DNA of 51,390 bases. Origin: Syntrophus aciditrophicus. GTDB taxonomy: Bacteria > Desulfobacterota > Syntrophia > Syntrophales > UBA5619. A program made the translations under genes and the position numbers. The DNA is taken from assembly GCA_020726025.1 (NCBI GenBank), contig DYTH01000005.1, positions 1-51,390 on the forward strand, written 5' to 3'. Position 1 is the first letter of the stretch. Each line of letters starts with the position of its first letter. Shown here one piece after another: positions 27,227 to 37,073 of this stretch. The notes beneath the pieces were generated by a model, which was given only the letters and a program-made list of their open reading frames with translations, had not been told where the DNA came from and did not search any database.

Positions 27227-28222
27227 TTGTCAGGAAAGAACGTGTATGCCAGGGAAGTACATTCCGGAGACCGGATTGACGATCTCTTTATCGCGGCCGA
27301 AAAAACGCTGGCCTATTCCCAGAAGGGGGCTGCCTATCTGAATGTCCGTCTTCAGGACCGCACCGGGGATGTTGATGGAAAAATCTGGGAAAACGCCCTT
27401 GCCTGGGATAAGATATTCAAAAAGGGCGACGTGATCCGCATTCAGGGCAGAGCGCTCAGTTACAAGGATACCGTTCAGGTTTCCATATCGGGTTTGCAGA
27501 AAATTGACGATGATGAAGTGGATATCGCCCTTTTTCTTCCCTCCGCCAAACGGGATCGTGACGAAATGTTCGCGGAGCTTATGGGATACTGCGATGCGGT
27601 GAGGACGCCCTGCCTGAAGGCCCTGCTCGGCTCGTTTTTTCACGACGAAAAGACGGCCGCGCTCTTTAAGAAAGCCCCGGCGGCCAAGGGTTTTCACCAC
27701 ACCTATATCGGCGGCCTTCTCGAACACACGCTGTCGGTGGTCGGTCTGCTGAAAATGGCGGCTGACCATTACAAAGGGATTGACGAGGATATGCTGATTA
27801 CCGGAGGAATACTCCATGATATTGGGAAGATCTATGAGTTTTCTTACGATCGGGTCGTGGAGTACAGCGATCCCGGCCGTCTGATTGGCCATATCGTCAT
27901 GGGCGTCGAGATGATCGATCAGCGGATCGCGGCCATTCCCGACTTTCCCCCGCAGAAGGCGATGGAGCTTCGCCATCTGATCCTCAGCCATCACGGTTCC
28001 CTGGAATTCGGCTCCCCCAAACGGCCAAAGACGCTCGAGGCCCTCATCGTCCATCACATGGACGACATGGATGCAAAAATGAATGCATTTCAGGAGTTCA
28101 TGCGTCAGTCCACCGATGAAGAGTCAAACTGGACACCCTACCACCGCCTGCTGGGACAGTACATCTTCAAGGGGGTCAAAACCTCTGACGATCATGAGAA
28201 GACGCAGCCCGATCTGCTCTGA
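27227..28222 (+). CDS. OB-fold/HD-domain 3'-5' exoribonuclease, YhaM-like
   Basis: N-terminal OB-type region, HTYIGGLLEHTLSVV, GGILHDIGKIYEFSY, LILSHHGSLEFGSPKRPKTLEALIVHHMDDMDAK. Confidence 0.85.
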   Translation: MSGKNVYAREVHSGDRIDDLFIAAEKTLAYSQKGAAYLNVRLQDRTGDVDGKIWENALAWDKIFKKGDVIRIQGRALSYKDTVQVSISGLQKIDDDEVDIALFLPSAKRDRDEMFAELMGYCDAVRTPCLKALLGSFFHDEKTAALFKKAPAAKGFHHTYIGGLLEHTLSVVGLLKMAADHYKGIDEDMLITGGILHDIGKIYEFSYDRVVEYSDPGRLIGHIVMGVEMIDQRIAAIPDFPPQKAMELRHLILSHHGSLEFGSPKRPKTLEALIVHHMDDMDAKMNAFQEFMRQSTDEESNWTPYHRLLGQYIFKGVKTSDDHEKTQPDLL

Positions 28223-28300
28223 TTTACAGGAATGATTTTGTCTTTTCAGCCAGGGCGTTAAGCGCTGGTCAACACGTCATTTCAAGGGAAAGGTTTTTTT

Positions 28301-29362
28301 GTGGCTGACAGGGTTGTGACGGCCGGGGGGATCGATAAAGCATCCGTGTCGTTTGAGGAATGGAATGACTGGCGATGGCAGTTTCGCAACCGGGTACGCT
28401 CGCTGGACGTGCTTGCGCGGCTCTCGAATCCGCCTTCGGAGACGCTTGCCGACTGGCAGGAAGTTCTTCGCCATTATCCTGTTGCAATAACACCGTATTA
28501 TCTGTCGCTGTTTAACCCGGATGACGGGGATGACCCTCTCCGGATGCAGTGTTTCCCCGATTCCCGGGAAATTCACTTTTCGCTGGGGGGTGTGGATGAC
28601 CCGCTGTGCGAGGAGAGGGACATGCCCGTGCCGGGGCTGATCCACCGCTATCCCGACCGGTGTCTGGCGATTGTCACCAATACGTGCGCCGTTTACTGCC
28701 GTCACTGCAATCGCAAGCGTCTCTGGGACAAGGAAAAATCCGCAACGCGTCAGAGGCTGCAGGCGATGATCGACTATGTCGGCCGCACCCCGAATCTGCG
28801 CGAGGTGATCGTCTCCGGCGGCGATCCGCTGATGATGCCCGAGGCGACGCTCGACTGGTTTCTTGGTTCACTGAAAGCCATTCCCCATCTGGAGGTGCTG
28901 CGCATCGGCAGCCGTGTTCCGGCAACACTGCCGATGCGCATAACGAAAGGGCTCTGTGCGATGCTGCGGAAGCGCCGCCCCCTCTGGCTCAATACGCAGT
29001 TCAACCACAGCCGCGAGGTAACGCCGGAGTCCGCGAAGGCGTGCGAGATGCTCCTCGAAGCGGGTATCCCCGTCAGCAATCAGTCCGTACTCCTCAAAGG
29101 GGTCAACGACGATTACGCGTCGATGAGGGAACTCCTCTACGCGCTAGAACGCATCTCGGTTCGTCCCTATTACCTTTTTCAGTGCGACCCGGTGCGCGGA
29201 ACCGACCATTTCCGGACAGACGTCTGGCGGGGAATGGAGATGATGGAAAAGCTCTGGCGCAACGTATCGGGGCTCTGCCTCCCGCGTTACGTCATCGATT
29301 CCCCCGGCGGCCGCGGAAAAATACCGCTCCAGCCTTTTTCGTTTCTCCCGGAGAAGGGATGA
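28301..29362 (+). CDS. KamA-family lysine 2,3-aminomutase (EpmB-like)
   Basis: Radical SAM CAVYCRHCNRKR, VIVSGGDPLMM, RIGSRVPATLPMRI; next to efp and epmA. Confidence 0.9.
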   Translation: MADRVVTAGGIDKASVSFEEWNDWRWQFRNRVRSLDVLARLSNPPSETLADWQEVLRHYPVAITPYYLSLFNPDDGDDPLRMQCFPDSREIHFSLGGVDDPLCEERDMPVPGLIHRYPDRCLAIVTNTCAVYCRHCNRKRLWDKEKSATRQRLQAMIDYVGRTPNLREVIVSGGDPLMMPEATLDWFLGSLKAIPHLEVLRIGSRVPATLPMRITKGLCAMLRKRRPLWLNTQFNHSREVTPESAKACEMLLEAGIPVSNQSVLLKGVNDDYASMRELLYALERISVRPYYLFQCDPVRGTDHFRTDVWRGMEMMEKLWRNVSGLCLPRYVIDSPGGRGKIPLQPFSFLPEKG

Positions 29363-29391
29363 TGGATTTCCGCGTTTTTTAAAACATTATT

Positions 29392-29420
29392 TTGACAAGG
29401 CTTATAAAATATACTATGAA
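29392..29420 (+). promoter_or_regulatory. Putative sigma70 promoter of efp
   Basis: TTGACA - 17 bp - TATGAA. Confidence 0.5.
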
Positions 29421-29515
29421 AACACAGATTATCGGCGGCTTTCGTCTGAATCAAAGGCGGTTGAACGAAAGAGATACCAAGCCGTATTCATCATTTTAAA
29501 GGAGATTGAAAATTC

Positions 29516-30079
29516 ATGTACGAAGCAAGCGACCTGAAAAAAGGATTGAGAATCAAAATAGAAAACGATCCGTACATCGTGACGGAATTCAACTTTGTGA
29601 AACCGGGAAAGGGGCAGGCCCTTTACCGCTGCAAATTGAAAAACATGATCAGCGGCAACCAGTTTGAGCGCACCTTCCGGTCCGTGGATATGTTCGAGTC
29701 TGCCGATCTGCAGGAAAAAAAGATGCAGTATCTCTACCATGAGGACGGCAAGTACTGCTTCATGGACAACGAAAGCTACGAGCAGGTTTTCCTTACCGAA
29801 GATCAGGTGGGCGATGCCGTGAACTTTCTCCTTGACAACATTGAGGTGGAGGTTCTGCTTTTTGAAAACAAACCCCTGGGAATCACCGTTCCCAATTTCA
29901 TCGATGTTGTCGTTACCGAGGCCGAGCCCTGGGCGAGGGGCGATTCCGTCTCCGGCAACACCAAGCCGGTTACCGTCCAGACCGGATATCAGCTTCAGGT
30001 ACCCCCGTTCATCGAAGAAGGCGAGAAGATACGCATTGACACCCGCACCGGCGAGTACCTCACCCGGGTCAAGGGATGA
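29516..30079 (+). CDS. efp: Translation elongation factor P
   Basis: 187 aa; KPGKGQALYRCKLKNMISG tip loop, LTRVKG C-terminus. Confidence 0.95.
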   Translation: MYEASDLKKGLRIKIENDPYIVTEFNFVKPGKGQALYRCKLKNMISGNQFERTFRSVDMFESADLQEKKMQYLYHEDGKYCFMDNESYEQVFLTEDQVGDAVNFLLDNIEVEVLLFENKPLGITVPNFIDVVVTEAEPWARGDSVSGNTKPVTVQTGYQLQVPPFIEEGEKIRIDTRTGEYLTRVKG

Positions 30080-31005
30080 CGGTCGATTATTCGTGGAAAC
30101 TGGCCGCCAGGCTTGATTCATTGCGGATACGTTCCGAAATGCTCTACTCTGTCCGCCGGTTTTTCCATGAAAATGACTTCCTCGAGGTTGAAACGCCGCT
30201 CTTGATTCCCGCGCCTGCGCCTGAGGAGCATATAGAGGCCGTCCAGGCAGAAAACTGGTTTTTGCAGACATCCCCCGAGCTGTGCATGAAGAGGCTTCTT
30301 GCTGCGGGGTATCAGAAGATTTACCAGTTATGCAAATGTTTTCGTAAAGGAGAAAGAGGGGGGCGTCACCTTCCTGAATTCACCATCCTGGAGTGGTACC
30401 GCGCTGAAGCGGATTATCAGGATCTTATGGGCGACTGTGAGGATATTGTCTCGAGAATTTCGTCAGATTTGGGCGTGGCGGGAATTTTTTCCAGTCAAGG
30501 GGGAAAAATCAGTCTGCAAAAGCCCTGGGGGCGCATCACGGTTGAGGATGCGTTTATCCGCTATGCCGGCATCAAAGCTGCCGAGGCCCTGGAGAGAGGG
30601 TCATTCGAAGAGATTCTGACTTCTGAAATCGAGCCCCGTCTGGGATTGGATATGCCTGTTTTTCTTTGTGATTACCCGAAAGAGATGGCGGCCTTGGCGC
30701 GTCTCAAGGAAGAAACGCCGGAGGTTGCCGAACGCTTTGAACTCTATATTGACGGCATGGAAATCGCCAATGCCTTTTCGGAGCTTACGGACCCCGTCGA
30801 ACAGAAGCGGCGTTTTGTTGAGGCTTCCAGGAAACGCGAACAGGAAGGCTATGCCATCTACCCGGAACCTGAGCCTTTTCTGCAGGCGCTTTCCCGGATG
30901 CCTCCCTCCGCGGGCATTGCTCTCGGGGTGGATCGGCTTGCCATGCTTTTCGCCGGCAGACTGAAGATCGACGATGTGGTTGCCTTTACACCGGAAATGC
31001 TGTAA
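30076..31005 (+). CDS. epmA: EF-P--(R)-beta-lysine ligase (EpmA/PoxA/GenX)
   Basis: Truncated class II LysRS-like: FLEVETPLLIPAPAPEEHIEAV, ELCMKRLLAAGYQKIYQLCKCFRKGERG, GIALGVDRLAMLFAG; ATGA overlap with efp. Confidence 0.92.
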   Translation: MTVDYSWKLAARLDSLRIRSEMLYSVRRFFHENDFLEVETPLLIPAPAPEEHIEAVQAENWFLQTSPELCMKRLLAAGYQKIYQLCKCFRKGERGGRHLPEFTILEWYRAEADYQDLMGDCEDIVSRISSDLGVAGIFSSQGGKISLQKPWGRITVEDAFIRYAGIKAAEALERGSFEEILTSEIEPRLGLDMPVFLCDYPKEMAALARLKEETPEVAERFELYIDGMEIANAFSELTDPVEQKRRFVEASRKREQEGYAIYPEPEPFLQALSRMPPSAGIALGVDRLAMLFAGRLKIDDVVAFTPEML

Positions 31006-31059
31006 TTTTTACTGACCGCAAGCCGGAAGGGAACATAGTTCAGTTAAAGGAGAATTTGA

Positions 31060-31809
31060 GTGAAAGAGACTTCGATTGCCACGATGAATCTCGGTGGAAA
31101 TTTCCACGGCAGTCTGTTCGACATGGTTTTAAATGCCGGCATAATCGTGCAACTGGTATTGCTTCTTCTTTTTATTTTTTCGGTTGTCTCCTGGGCAATT
31201 ATTTTGATGAAGTACGTCGCACTCAGGAAAATCAACAAAGAAAATGACCGGTTCCTCGATGTGTACATGAAGGGCGCCAAGCTGTCGGAAATCTATCCCG
31301 AATCGAAAAAGATGAAACATTCGACGCTGGCAGGGGTTTTCAACAGCGGTTACAAAGAGCTTGTCAAGATTGCCCGCAGCGTCCAGGAAACGTCCACGGG
31401 AAAAGCGACCGCCGATGCACCCCTGGCGAACCTGGAAATCGGCGCCATCGATAATGTCGAGAGGTCTTTAAACAGAGCCTGCACACTGGAGGCGGCCAAA
31501 CTCGAAACGGCGCTCGGTTTTCTGGCAACCACCGGAAGCGCCAGCCCTTTTGTGGGACTGTTCGGTACGGTCTGGGGAATCATGGATACGTTCAAGAGCA
31601 TCGGCGCCAGGGGTTCGGCCACTCTTGCGGTTGTAGCGCCGGGGATATCCGAGGCTCTTGTAGCAACGGCAGCCGGTCTTGCAGCGGCCATTCCCGCGGT
31701 GATTTTTTACAACTTTTATCTCAACAAGGTAAAGGGCATGACTGCGGAGATGGAAGGTTTTTCTTCAGAACTAATCAATATCATAGAAAGATTTTACGTC
31801 AGGAAGTGA
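31060..31809 (+). CDS. tolQ: TolQ (MotA/TolQ/ExbB family)
   Basis: [17 protein letters not shown], position in tol cluster; GTG start with SD AAAGGAG. Confidence 0.92.
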   Translation: MKETSIATMNLGGNFHGSLFDMVLNAGIIVQLVLLLLFIFSVVSWAIILMKYVALRKINKENDRFLDVYMKGAKLSEIYPESKKMKHSTLAGVFNSGYKELVKIARSVQETSTGKATADAPLANLEIGAIDNVERSLNRACTLEAAKLETALGFLATTGSASPFVGLFGTVWGIMDTFKSIGARGSATLAVVAPGISEALVATAAGLAAAIPAVIFYNFYLNKVKGMTAEMEGFSSELINIIERFYVRK

Positions 31810-31815
31810 GCGATC

Positions 31816-32241
31816 ATGCGATACGCGAGACACCGCAATAACGGCTGCGACCGACCGATGGCCGATATCAATGTAACCCCCCTTGTTGATGTGATGCTGG
31901 TGCTGCTGGTCATCTTCATGGTCACCGCGCCGATGCTGCAGACCGGAATCGACGTCAATCTGCCCAGGGTACAGGCGAAGTCAGTCGATGTTGCCGAAGA
32001 AAAGATTGTCTTGACGATAAACGGCGCCAGAGAAATATTCATCAATCGAAGCCCCTTGAATCATTCTGACCTTGGAGTCAAACTGCAAAGCATTTTTGCC
32101 CGAAGGTTAGACCGTGAGATTTACCTCAGGGCCGATCGCAATGTCCCTTACGGTTTTGTGGTTGAGGTCATGGCGGAGGTCAGGAAAGCCGGGGTTGAAA
32201 AACTGGGCATGATAACCGAGCCGATAGACGGGAAGCGCTGA
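31816..32241 (+). CDS. tolR: TolR (ExbD/TolR family)
   Basis: [26 protein letters not shown]. Confidence 0.93.
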   Translation: MRYARHRNNGCDRPMADINVTPLVDVMLVLLVIFMVTAPMLQTGIDVNLPRVQAKSVDVAEEKIVLTINGAREIFINRSPLNHSDLGVKLQSIFARRLDREIYLRADRNVPYGFVVEVMAEVRKAGVEKLGMITEPIDGKR

Positions 32242-33095
32242 TGTACGGGTATTTTTCCATAAGCCATGAAAATGGCTCCTTGATGGGAACCGTTGTTTTG
32301 TCCCTCCTTCTCCACGTCGCGCTTCTGGCGCTGTTTTTTTTATCACCGTCCTTTCCTTCGCACAGGGTTTTGATCGGGCCGATTTATGATGTGGCGCTCG
32401 TGAATTTTCCCGGCGGCGCGTCGTCGATGGGCTATTCAGGAGCTGCGGCAGGTGGACCAACCGCCGTTGTGGGGGCGCCGAAGACCACGAAACGAGTGGA
32501 AACGACGGCTAAAAGATCATTGCCGACATTGCCGGAGGTTCCTGTAGCCAAAATTGAAAGGCGCACCGGGGACAGCCGTTCGCTGGAAAAGGCGATAAAT
32601 GCCATCAAAAGAAAGGCCGCAGCCGAGGGGAATGCCCCTGAAGGGACTGCCGCTGCCCATTCGCCCGCTACGTCCACATTCGGCGCATCCGGACAGACCA
32701 GCGCCGTCGGGACGACCGAAAAAATGAAGACGGCAGCCCCGGCAGGAAGCGGCGCCGCGGGTGGTGTTTCGGGAGGCGAGGGCGAAGGCGGGGGCGATGC
32801 GCAGGTGAACGTTTACTACCGGGCGATATGGCTCAGAATCAGGGCACAATGGGCGCTTCCCGGGGGAATGCTCCCAAAAGAGCAGTTGGAGGCGGTAATC
32901 TCACTCGTTATCCTCCGAACCGGCGCAGTAACGGAGGCAAGATTTGAAAAGTCATCAGGAAATCGCTATTTTGATGAATCGGCCATGCGGGCCATTCAGA
33001 AGGCTGGCCCGCTTCCCCCCCTGCCGGCGTGGATCAACGGCAGCAGTCTGAATGTCGGCATCCGCTTCCATTCTTCCGAATTTAGCAAACAATGA
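32241..33095 (+). CDS. tolA: TolA/TonB C-terminal-domain protein
   Basis: One N-terminal TM, Ala/Gly/Thr-rich linker, C-terminal TonB-like fold (YFDESAMRAIQKAGPLPPLP). Confidence 0.85.
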   Translation: MYGYFSISHENGSLMGTVVLSLLLHVALLALFFLSPSFPSHRVLIGPIYDVALVNFPGGASSMGYSGAAAGGPTAVVGAPKTTKRVETTAKRSLPTLPEVPVAKIERRTGDSRSLEKAINAIKRKAAAEGNAPEGTAAAHSPATSTFGASGQTSAVGTTEKMKTAAPAGSGAAGGVSGGEGEGGGDAQVNVYYRAIWLRIRAQWALPGGMLPKEQLEAVISLVILRTGAVTEARFEKSSGNRYFDESAMRAIQKAGPLPPLPAWINGSSLNVGIRFHSSEFSKQ

Positions 33096-33117
33096 TTCTG
33101 ATTAAGGTAGAATTGAA

Positions 33118-34431
33118 ATGCGTGTAAAATTTAATGTGGTTCTGATTTTTACGGTACTGTCATTGTTCGTATCCGCGACGGGATGGGGGAAAGTGTACCT
33201 CGATATTGATTCCCCCTCGTTCCACAAATTTTCGATTGCCGTGCCCGCGTTTAAAGATCTCCGGCCTCTGGCTCAAACAGACAATCTCACAATCTGGTTT
33301 GCCGATGAGCTTTCACGATGTCTCGATATTACCGGTTATTTTCAGATACTGGACAAAAAATCATTCCTGGAAGATCCATCACAGGCAGGGATAACGGCGG
33401 AAGGGATCAAATTTGACGACTGGACAACCATTGGCGCCGAATACCTCCTCAAGGGAGGATTTCAGGTCAATGGGCGTGAGATGACAACGGAGTTTCGCCT
33501 CTTTGATGCGCTCAAGGGCGAACTGCTTGTGGGAAAACGCTATGTTGGCAAACCGGAAGATAAAAAAACGATGGTGACCCGTTTCGCCAATGAGGTTCTC
33601 TTTGTGCTGACGGGAGAGGCCGGTAATTTCGACACGCACATCGCCTTTATCAAACACACCGGCAAGGCGAAAGAGATATACACAATCGCCTTTGACGGTT
33701 CATCCCTTTTTCGGGTTACCAGTTTCAATTCCCTGACGCTTTCGCCCCGCTGGTCGGCGGATGGACGTTTTCTGGCCTTTACCTCCTACAAAGACGGCAA
33801 CCCCGATCTTTATGTAAGGGATATGAAAACGGGAAGCACGAAGAAGCTGGTTTCCTCCACAGGGGTCAATATTCCCGGTTCGTGGTCGAAAAACGGTGAC
33901 CGTCTTCTTGCCACACTGACCCGCGGAGGCAATCCCGACATATACGACATCACGGTGGAAAACTCCGTGATGCAGCGTCTGACGCGCGATTATTCCATCG
34001 ATGTATCACCGGTGCGATCTCCCGACGAAAAAAATATTGCGTTTGTTTCAAACCGCAACGGCTCCCCGCAGATCTACATTATGGATGCCGACGGCGGCAA
34101 CGTGAGACTGCTGACCCATCAGGGCAATTACAATACATCTCCGGCCTGGTCGCCCAAAGAAGGAAAGATCGCCTACGAGGGTTCCGTAAACGGCCGTTTT
34201 CAGATATTCACGATGGACAGCGCCGGAGGTGAACCCCGGCAACTCACCTTTGATGCGATGGATCATGAAAGTCCCGCCTGGTCCCCGGACGGACGATATC
34301 TGGCGTACAGCGTCAGCGGTTACGGACGCAGCCGGATAGAGATCATGAACGCGGATGGCAAGAATATCAGGGTGCTGTACGAAGACAAGGAGGGTTGCCA
34401 GGGCGCTAGCTGGTCGCCGCATAAAAAATAA
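33118..34431 (+). CDS. tolB: Tol-Pal system beta-propeller protein TolB
   Basis: WD40-like repeats (LSPRWSADGRFLAFTSYKDGNPDLYVRD, SPAWSPDGRYLAYSVSG). Confidence 0.95.
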   Translation: MRVKFNVVLIFTVLSLFVSATGWGKVYLDIDSPSFHKFSIAVPAFKDLRPLAQTDNLTIWFADELSRCLDITGYFQILDKKSFLEDPSQAGITAEGIKFDDWTTIGAEYLLKGGFQVNGREMTTEFRLFDALKGELLVGKRYVGKPEDKKTMVTRFANEVLFVLTGEAGNFDTHIAFIKHTGKAKEIYTIAFDGSSLFRVTSFNSLTLSPRWSADGRFLAFTSYKDGNPDLYVRDMKTGSTKKLVSSTGVNIPGSWSKNGDRLLATLTRGGNPDIYDITVENSVMQRLTRDYSIDVSPVRSPDEKNIAFVSNRNGSPQIYIMDADGGNVRLLTHQGNYNTSPAWSPKEGKIAYEGSVNGRFQIFTMDSAGGEPRQLTFDAMDHESPAWSPDGRYLAYSVSGYGRSRIEIMNADGKNIRVLYEDKEGCQGASWSPHKK

Positions 34432-34542
34432 ATGTATTTTCGTCTTGCATTTTAGGCTCCTTCTGACTATAACCCCCGCAAGGCATTCAAAAATGAAAAA
34501 AACAGAATTTTTTAAACTCTTAAGCAAGAAAGGAGATCACTA

Positions 34543-35196
34543 ATGAAAAAAGGTATGTTTACGTTCGGATTGGCACTGCTTGCCCTTGTTTTTGCTGTTT
34601 CTTTTACGACCGGATGCGCCAAGAGGGCAACAATGAAAGAGGGGACCTCTGTTTCTTCTCAAGAACAGAGGATTGCCCCCCAGACTTCAGTCGTTCCGGC
34701 GCAAGCGGGGACCCCCACCGACGATACGGCGGCAAGGGAGCGTGCCCTGCGTGAGCAGGCTTTGAGGGAAGCGGCGGAAAAAGCGGCAAGAGAAGCCGCG
34801 GAGAAGGCCAAGCGTGAGGCCGAGGAGAAGGCCAAGGCCAAGGCTGCCGCGATTATGAAAGAACTCCAGATATGCGATGTCCATTTCGATTTCGACAAGT
34901 ACAACCTGAAGCCGGAAGCCATGGAAGTTCTTAAAAAAGCAGCGCCCGCGTATCTCAAATACACCGATTACAAACTGGTTGTCGAAGGTCACTGCGACGA
35001 ACGCGGCACCGTCGAGTACAACCTCGCACTGGGTGAGAAGCGCGCCAACGAAGTAGCCAAATTTCTTAACGATCTGGGAATTACCAAAGACAGGATCAAG
35101 ACGATCAGCTACGGCAAGGAGATGCCTCTGGACAAGAACCATAATGAAGAGGCGTGGGCCAAAAACAGAAGGGCTCATTTTCTCCTGAACCGTTAA
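34543..35196 (+). CDS. pal: Peptidoglycan-associated lipoprotein Pal
   Basis: Lipobox TTGC, A/E/K-rich spacer, OmpA domain VHFDFDKYNL...GHCDERGTVEYNLALGEKRA. Confidence 0.94.
   Translation: MKKGMFTFGLALLALVFAVSFTTGCAKRATMKEGTSVSSQEQRIAPQTSVVPAQAGTPTDDTAARERALREQALREAAEKAAREAAEKAKREAEEKAKAKAAAIMKELQICDVHFDFDKYNLKPEAMEVLKKAAPAYLKYTDYKLVVEGHCDERGTVEYNLALGEKRANEVAKFLNDLGITKDRIKTISYGKEMPLDKNHNEEAWAKNRRAHFLLNR
34690..34715. repeat. REP-like fragment inside the pal coding sequence
   Basis: GTCGTTCCGGCGCAAGCGGGGACCCC matches the repeat core GTCATTCCGGCGAAAGCCGGAATCCA (reverse complement of the hairpin within 11407-11557) at 20 of 26 positions; translated as VVPAQAGTP. Confidence 0.6.
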
Positions 35197-35267
35197 CAAA
35201 ACATTTTCGGGCCGTTCTGTTTTTTTTGTATGGTCAACAAGGCTTTATGAATTTTTCAGCAAACAAT

Positions 35268-35299
35268 CCTGTAATTCATGTTTGATCATGGATTACAGG
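35268..35299. other. Inverted repeat in the pal-cpoB intergenic region
   Basis: CCTGTAATTCATG-TTTGAT-CATGGATTACAGG (13 bp with one G-T position). Confidence 0.75.
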
Positions 35300-35337
35300 A
35301 TTTGATATTTCCGAAACATTTATCCGGGTAAGGGGGC

Positions 35338-36258
35338 TTGAGTCCTTTGAAAAGAGATGCATTCATTTTTTGTTCCGTATTCATCCTGTTGATGACCGGA
35401 TGCGCCACCACCGACGACGTCAGGGGGATTCGCGGCGAAGTGAATTACCAGATACAGTCCGTCAATGAAAAAGTGGCGGCTCTTGAGAGCCAGTATCCCC
35501 TGCTTAATGAGGAAACCAGAAAAATCAGGGATTATCTTGCAAAGACAAACGGGGAGTTTACACCCATACGGTCTGCGCTGGCTGAAATTCGTGCGGAAAT
35601 AACGGACGTAAAATCAAAGCTGCAGCAGTTGAGAGGGCAAATTGACAGCGTAAAGGAAGAGATACGCAAGGAAACCACTTCCTTTGCGGCAAAAACGGTA
35701 AAACGCGAAGAAGCGGAAAAGTCTCTCCGGGAGAAGATTGACGCATTGTCGTTTAAAATGAATTTTCTCGAGAACTTTCTGGAAATCACCAAGAAGAATG
35801 AGCAGACTCAAGCCCCGGTGGATGCCGGGAAGTCGGCCCTGCCGCCCGCTCAATCCTCCCAACCCGCTGATGATTCCGGGAGGATGGACAAGAGCGCCCT
35901 TTATTCAGTTGCTTTTAACCTGTTCAAGGAAGGAAAGTACGAAAAGGCGCGCGAGGCCTTTGGAAACCTGCTCAAACAGTACCCGTCCTCCGAGTTTTCC
36001 GATAATGCCGTCTTCTGGTCGGGGGAGTGCTATTATTTTGAGAAGAAATATGAAAAGGCGATCGTTGAATATGACAAGGTTATCAAAGGTTACCCCGGAA
36101 GCAACAAGATATCCTACGCATTACTAAAGCAGGGGCTTTCCTTTCTGAAGCTGGGGGACAAAGAAAGCGCGCGCCTTCTCCTGCAGCAGGTGACAAAGGA
36201 TTATCCAAACACCAGCCAGGCGAGAATAGCCAGGGCAAAAATTCTTGAAATAAAGTAG
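35338..36258 (+). CDS. cpoB: Tol-Pal system coordinator CpoB/YbgF
   Basis: Lipobox MTGCATT, coiled-coil, C-terminal TPRs YSVAFNLFKEGKYEKAREAFGNLLKQYPSSEFSDNAVFWSGECYY. Confidence 0.9.
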   Translation: MSPLKRDAFIFCSVFILLMTGCATTDDVRGIRGEVNYQIQSVNEKVAALESQYPLLNEETRKIRDYLAKTNGEFTPIRSALAEIRAEITDVKSKLQQLRGQIDSVKEEIRKETTSFAAKTVKREEAEKSLREKIDALSFKMNFLENFLEITKKNEQTQAPVDAGKSALPPAQSSQPADDSGRMDKSALYSVAFNLFKEGKYEKAREAFGNLLKQYPSSEFSDNAVFWSGECYYFEKKYEKAIVEYDKVIKGYPGSNKISYALLKQGLSFLKLGDKESARLLLQQVTKDYPNTSQARIARAKILEIK

Positions 36259-36266
36259 CAAAGAAG

Positions 36267-37061
36267 TTAATTCAGTATGGAAGGGGTTATTCCCTCGGGG
36301 CAGGGAAGGGTAAAGGATTCCCTGGAGTCGGAATCTATCCGCGCATTCAGATACGTGATTTTCACTTTTTTTGCATGCCGGGCATTGATGGTCATTTGTT
36401 GCGGAAGGTGATAGCCATCAACAACGAGGTCGTTTTCAAAGAGCGCTTCGTAAATATCCTCGCCGTTCCGGCGGAAGACCGTCCTGACGATTTTATCAGC
36501 CAACGGATTGATCCAGATCGAAAAAATGCCATCATTTTTTAACTGGTCAATCCTGTACAAACTTCCCTCCATTTTCCCTGATGCAGTAAATCCTTTCCCG
36601 GTGATTTTCGGGGAACGTCCCAGCAAAAGAGGGACAAGTTCTTCGGCTTCAATGTCGATATGAAGAAATTCTGCTATGTTGCGGGACGTGGCAGGACCGG
36701 TGCAAAAACACTTTCTGGATGGCATGAATATTCTCATTTCGTCGGCATTGAGCGTAACGAACAGATCAGGAAGACCGATCACGGGTATCGATTCCAGCCG
36801 AAGAAAGGAGGGCGCCTTTATCAGCAGGGCGGCTTTCATCGGATACCGTGTCCCCTCGTCGATTATTTCTATTTTTGCGGTTACGGTCAATACCCCGTTT
36901 ACGGGCAGTGTGTCAGATGCCCTTAAAGCCGCCTCGGGAGAGTCGTATCCCTGCGGGGTGGTGGCAATCATCTGCCTTCCCGCACAGCCAAAGAGGATTG
37001 CCGCGATGAAGGCAAACAATAAAAAAGATGCTCCGGTTCTGTTATGTTTGGGAATGTCCAT
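36267..37061 (-). CDS. DUF4292-like outer-membrane lipoprotein
   Basis: Lipobox ILFGCAG; LolA/LolB-like arrangement (LRLESIPVIGLPDLFVTLNADEMRIFMPSRKCFCTGPAT). Confidence 0.6.
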   Translation of the reverse strand: MDIPKHNRTGASFLLFAFIAAILFGCAGRQMIATTPQGYDSPEAALRASDTLPVNGVLTVTAKIEIIDEGTRYPMKAALLIKAPSFLRLESIPVIGLPDLFVTLNADEMRIFMPSRKCFCTGPATSRNIAEFLHIDIEAEELVPLLLGRSPKITGKGFTASGKMEGSLYRIDQLKNDGIFSIWINPLADKIVRTVFRRNGEDIYEALFENDLVVDGYHLPQQMTINARHAKKVKITYLNARIDSDSRESFTLPCPEGITPSILN

Positions 37062-37073
37062 CCGAAAGATGCC

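Noticed and set aside
28606-29382. 258-aa + strand ORF overlapping the KamA gene in another frame
   Set aside because: Out-of-frame shadow; the KamA frame has the radical SAM motif and conserved blocks.
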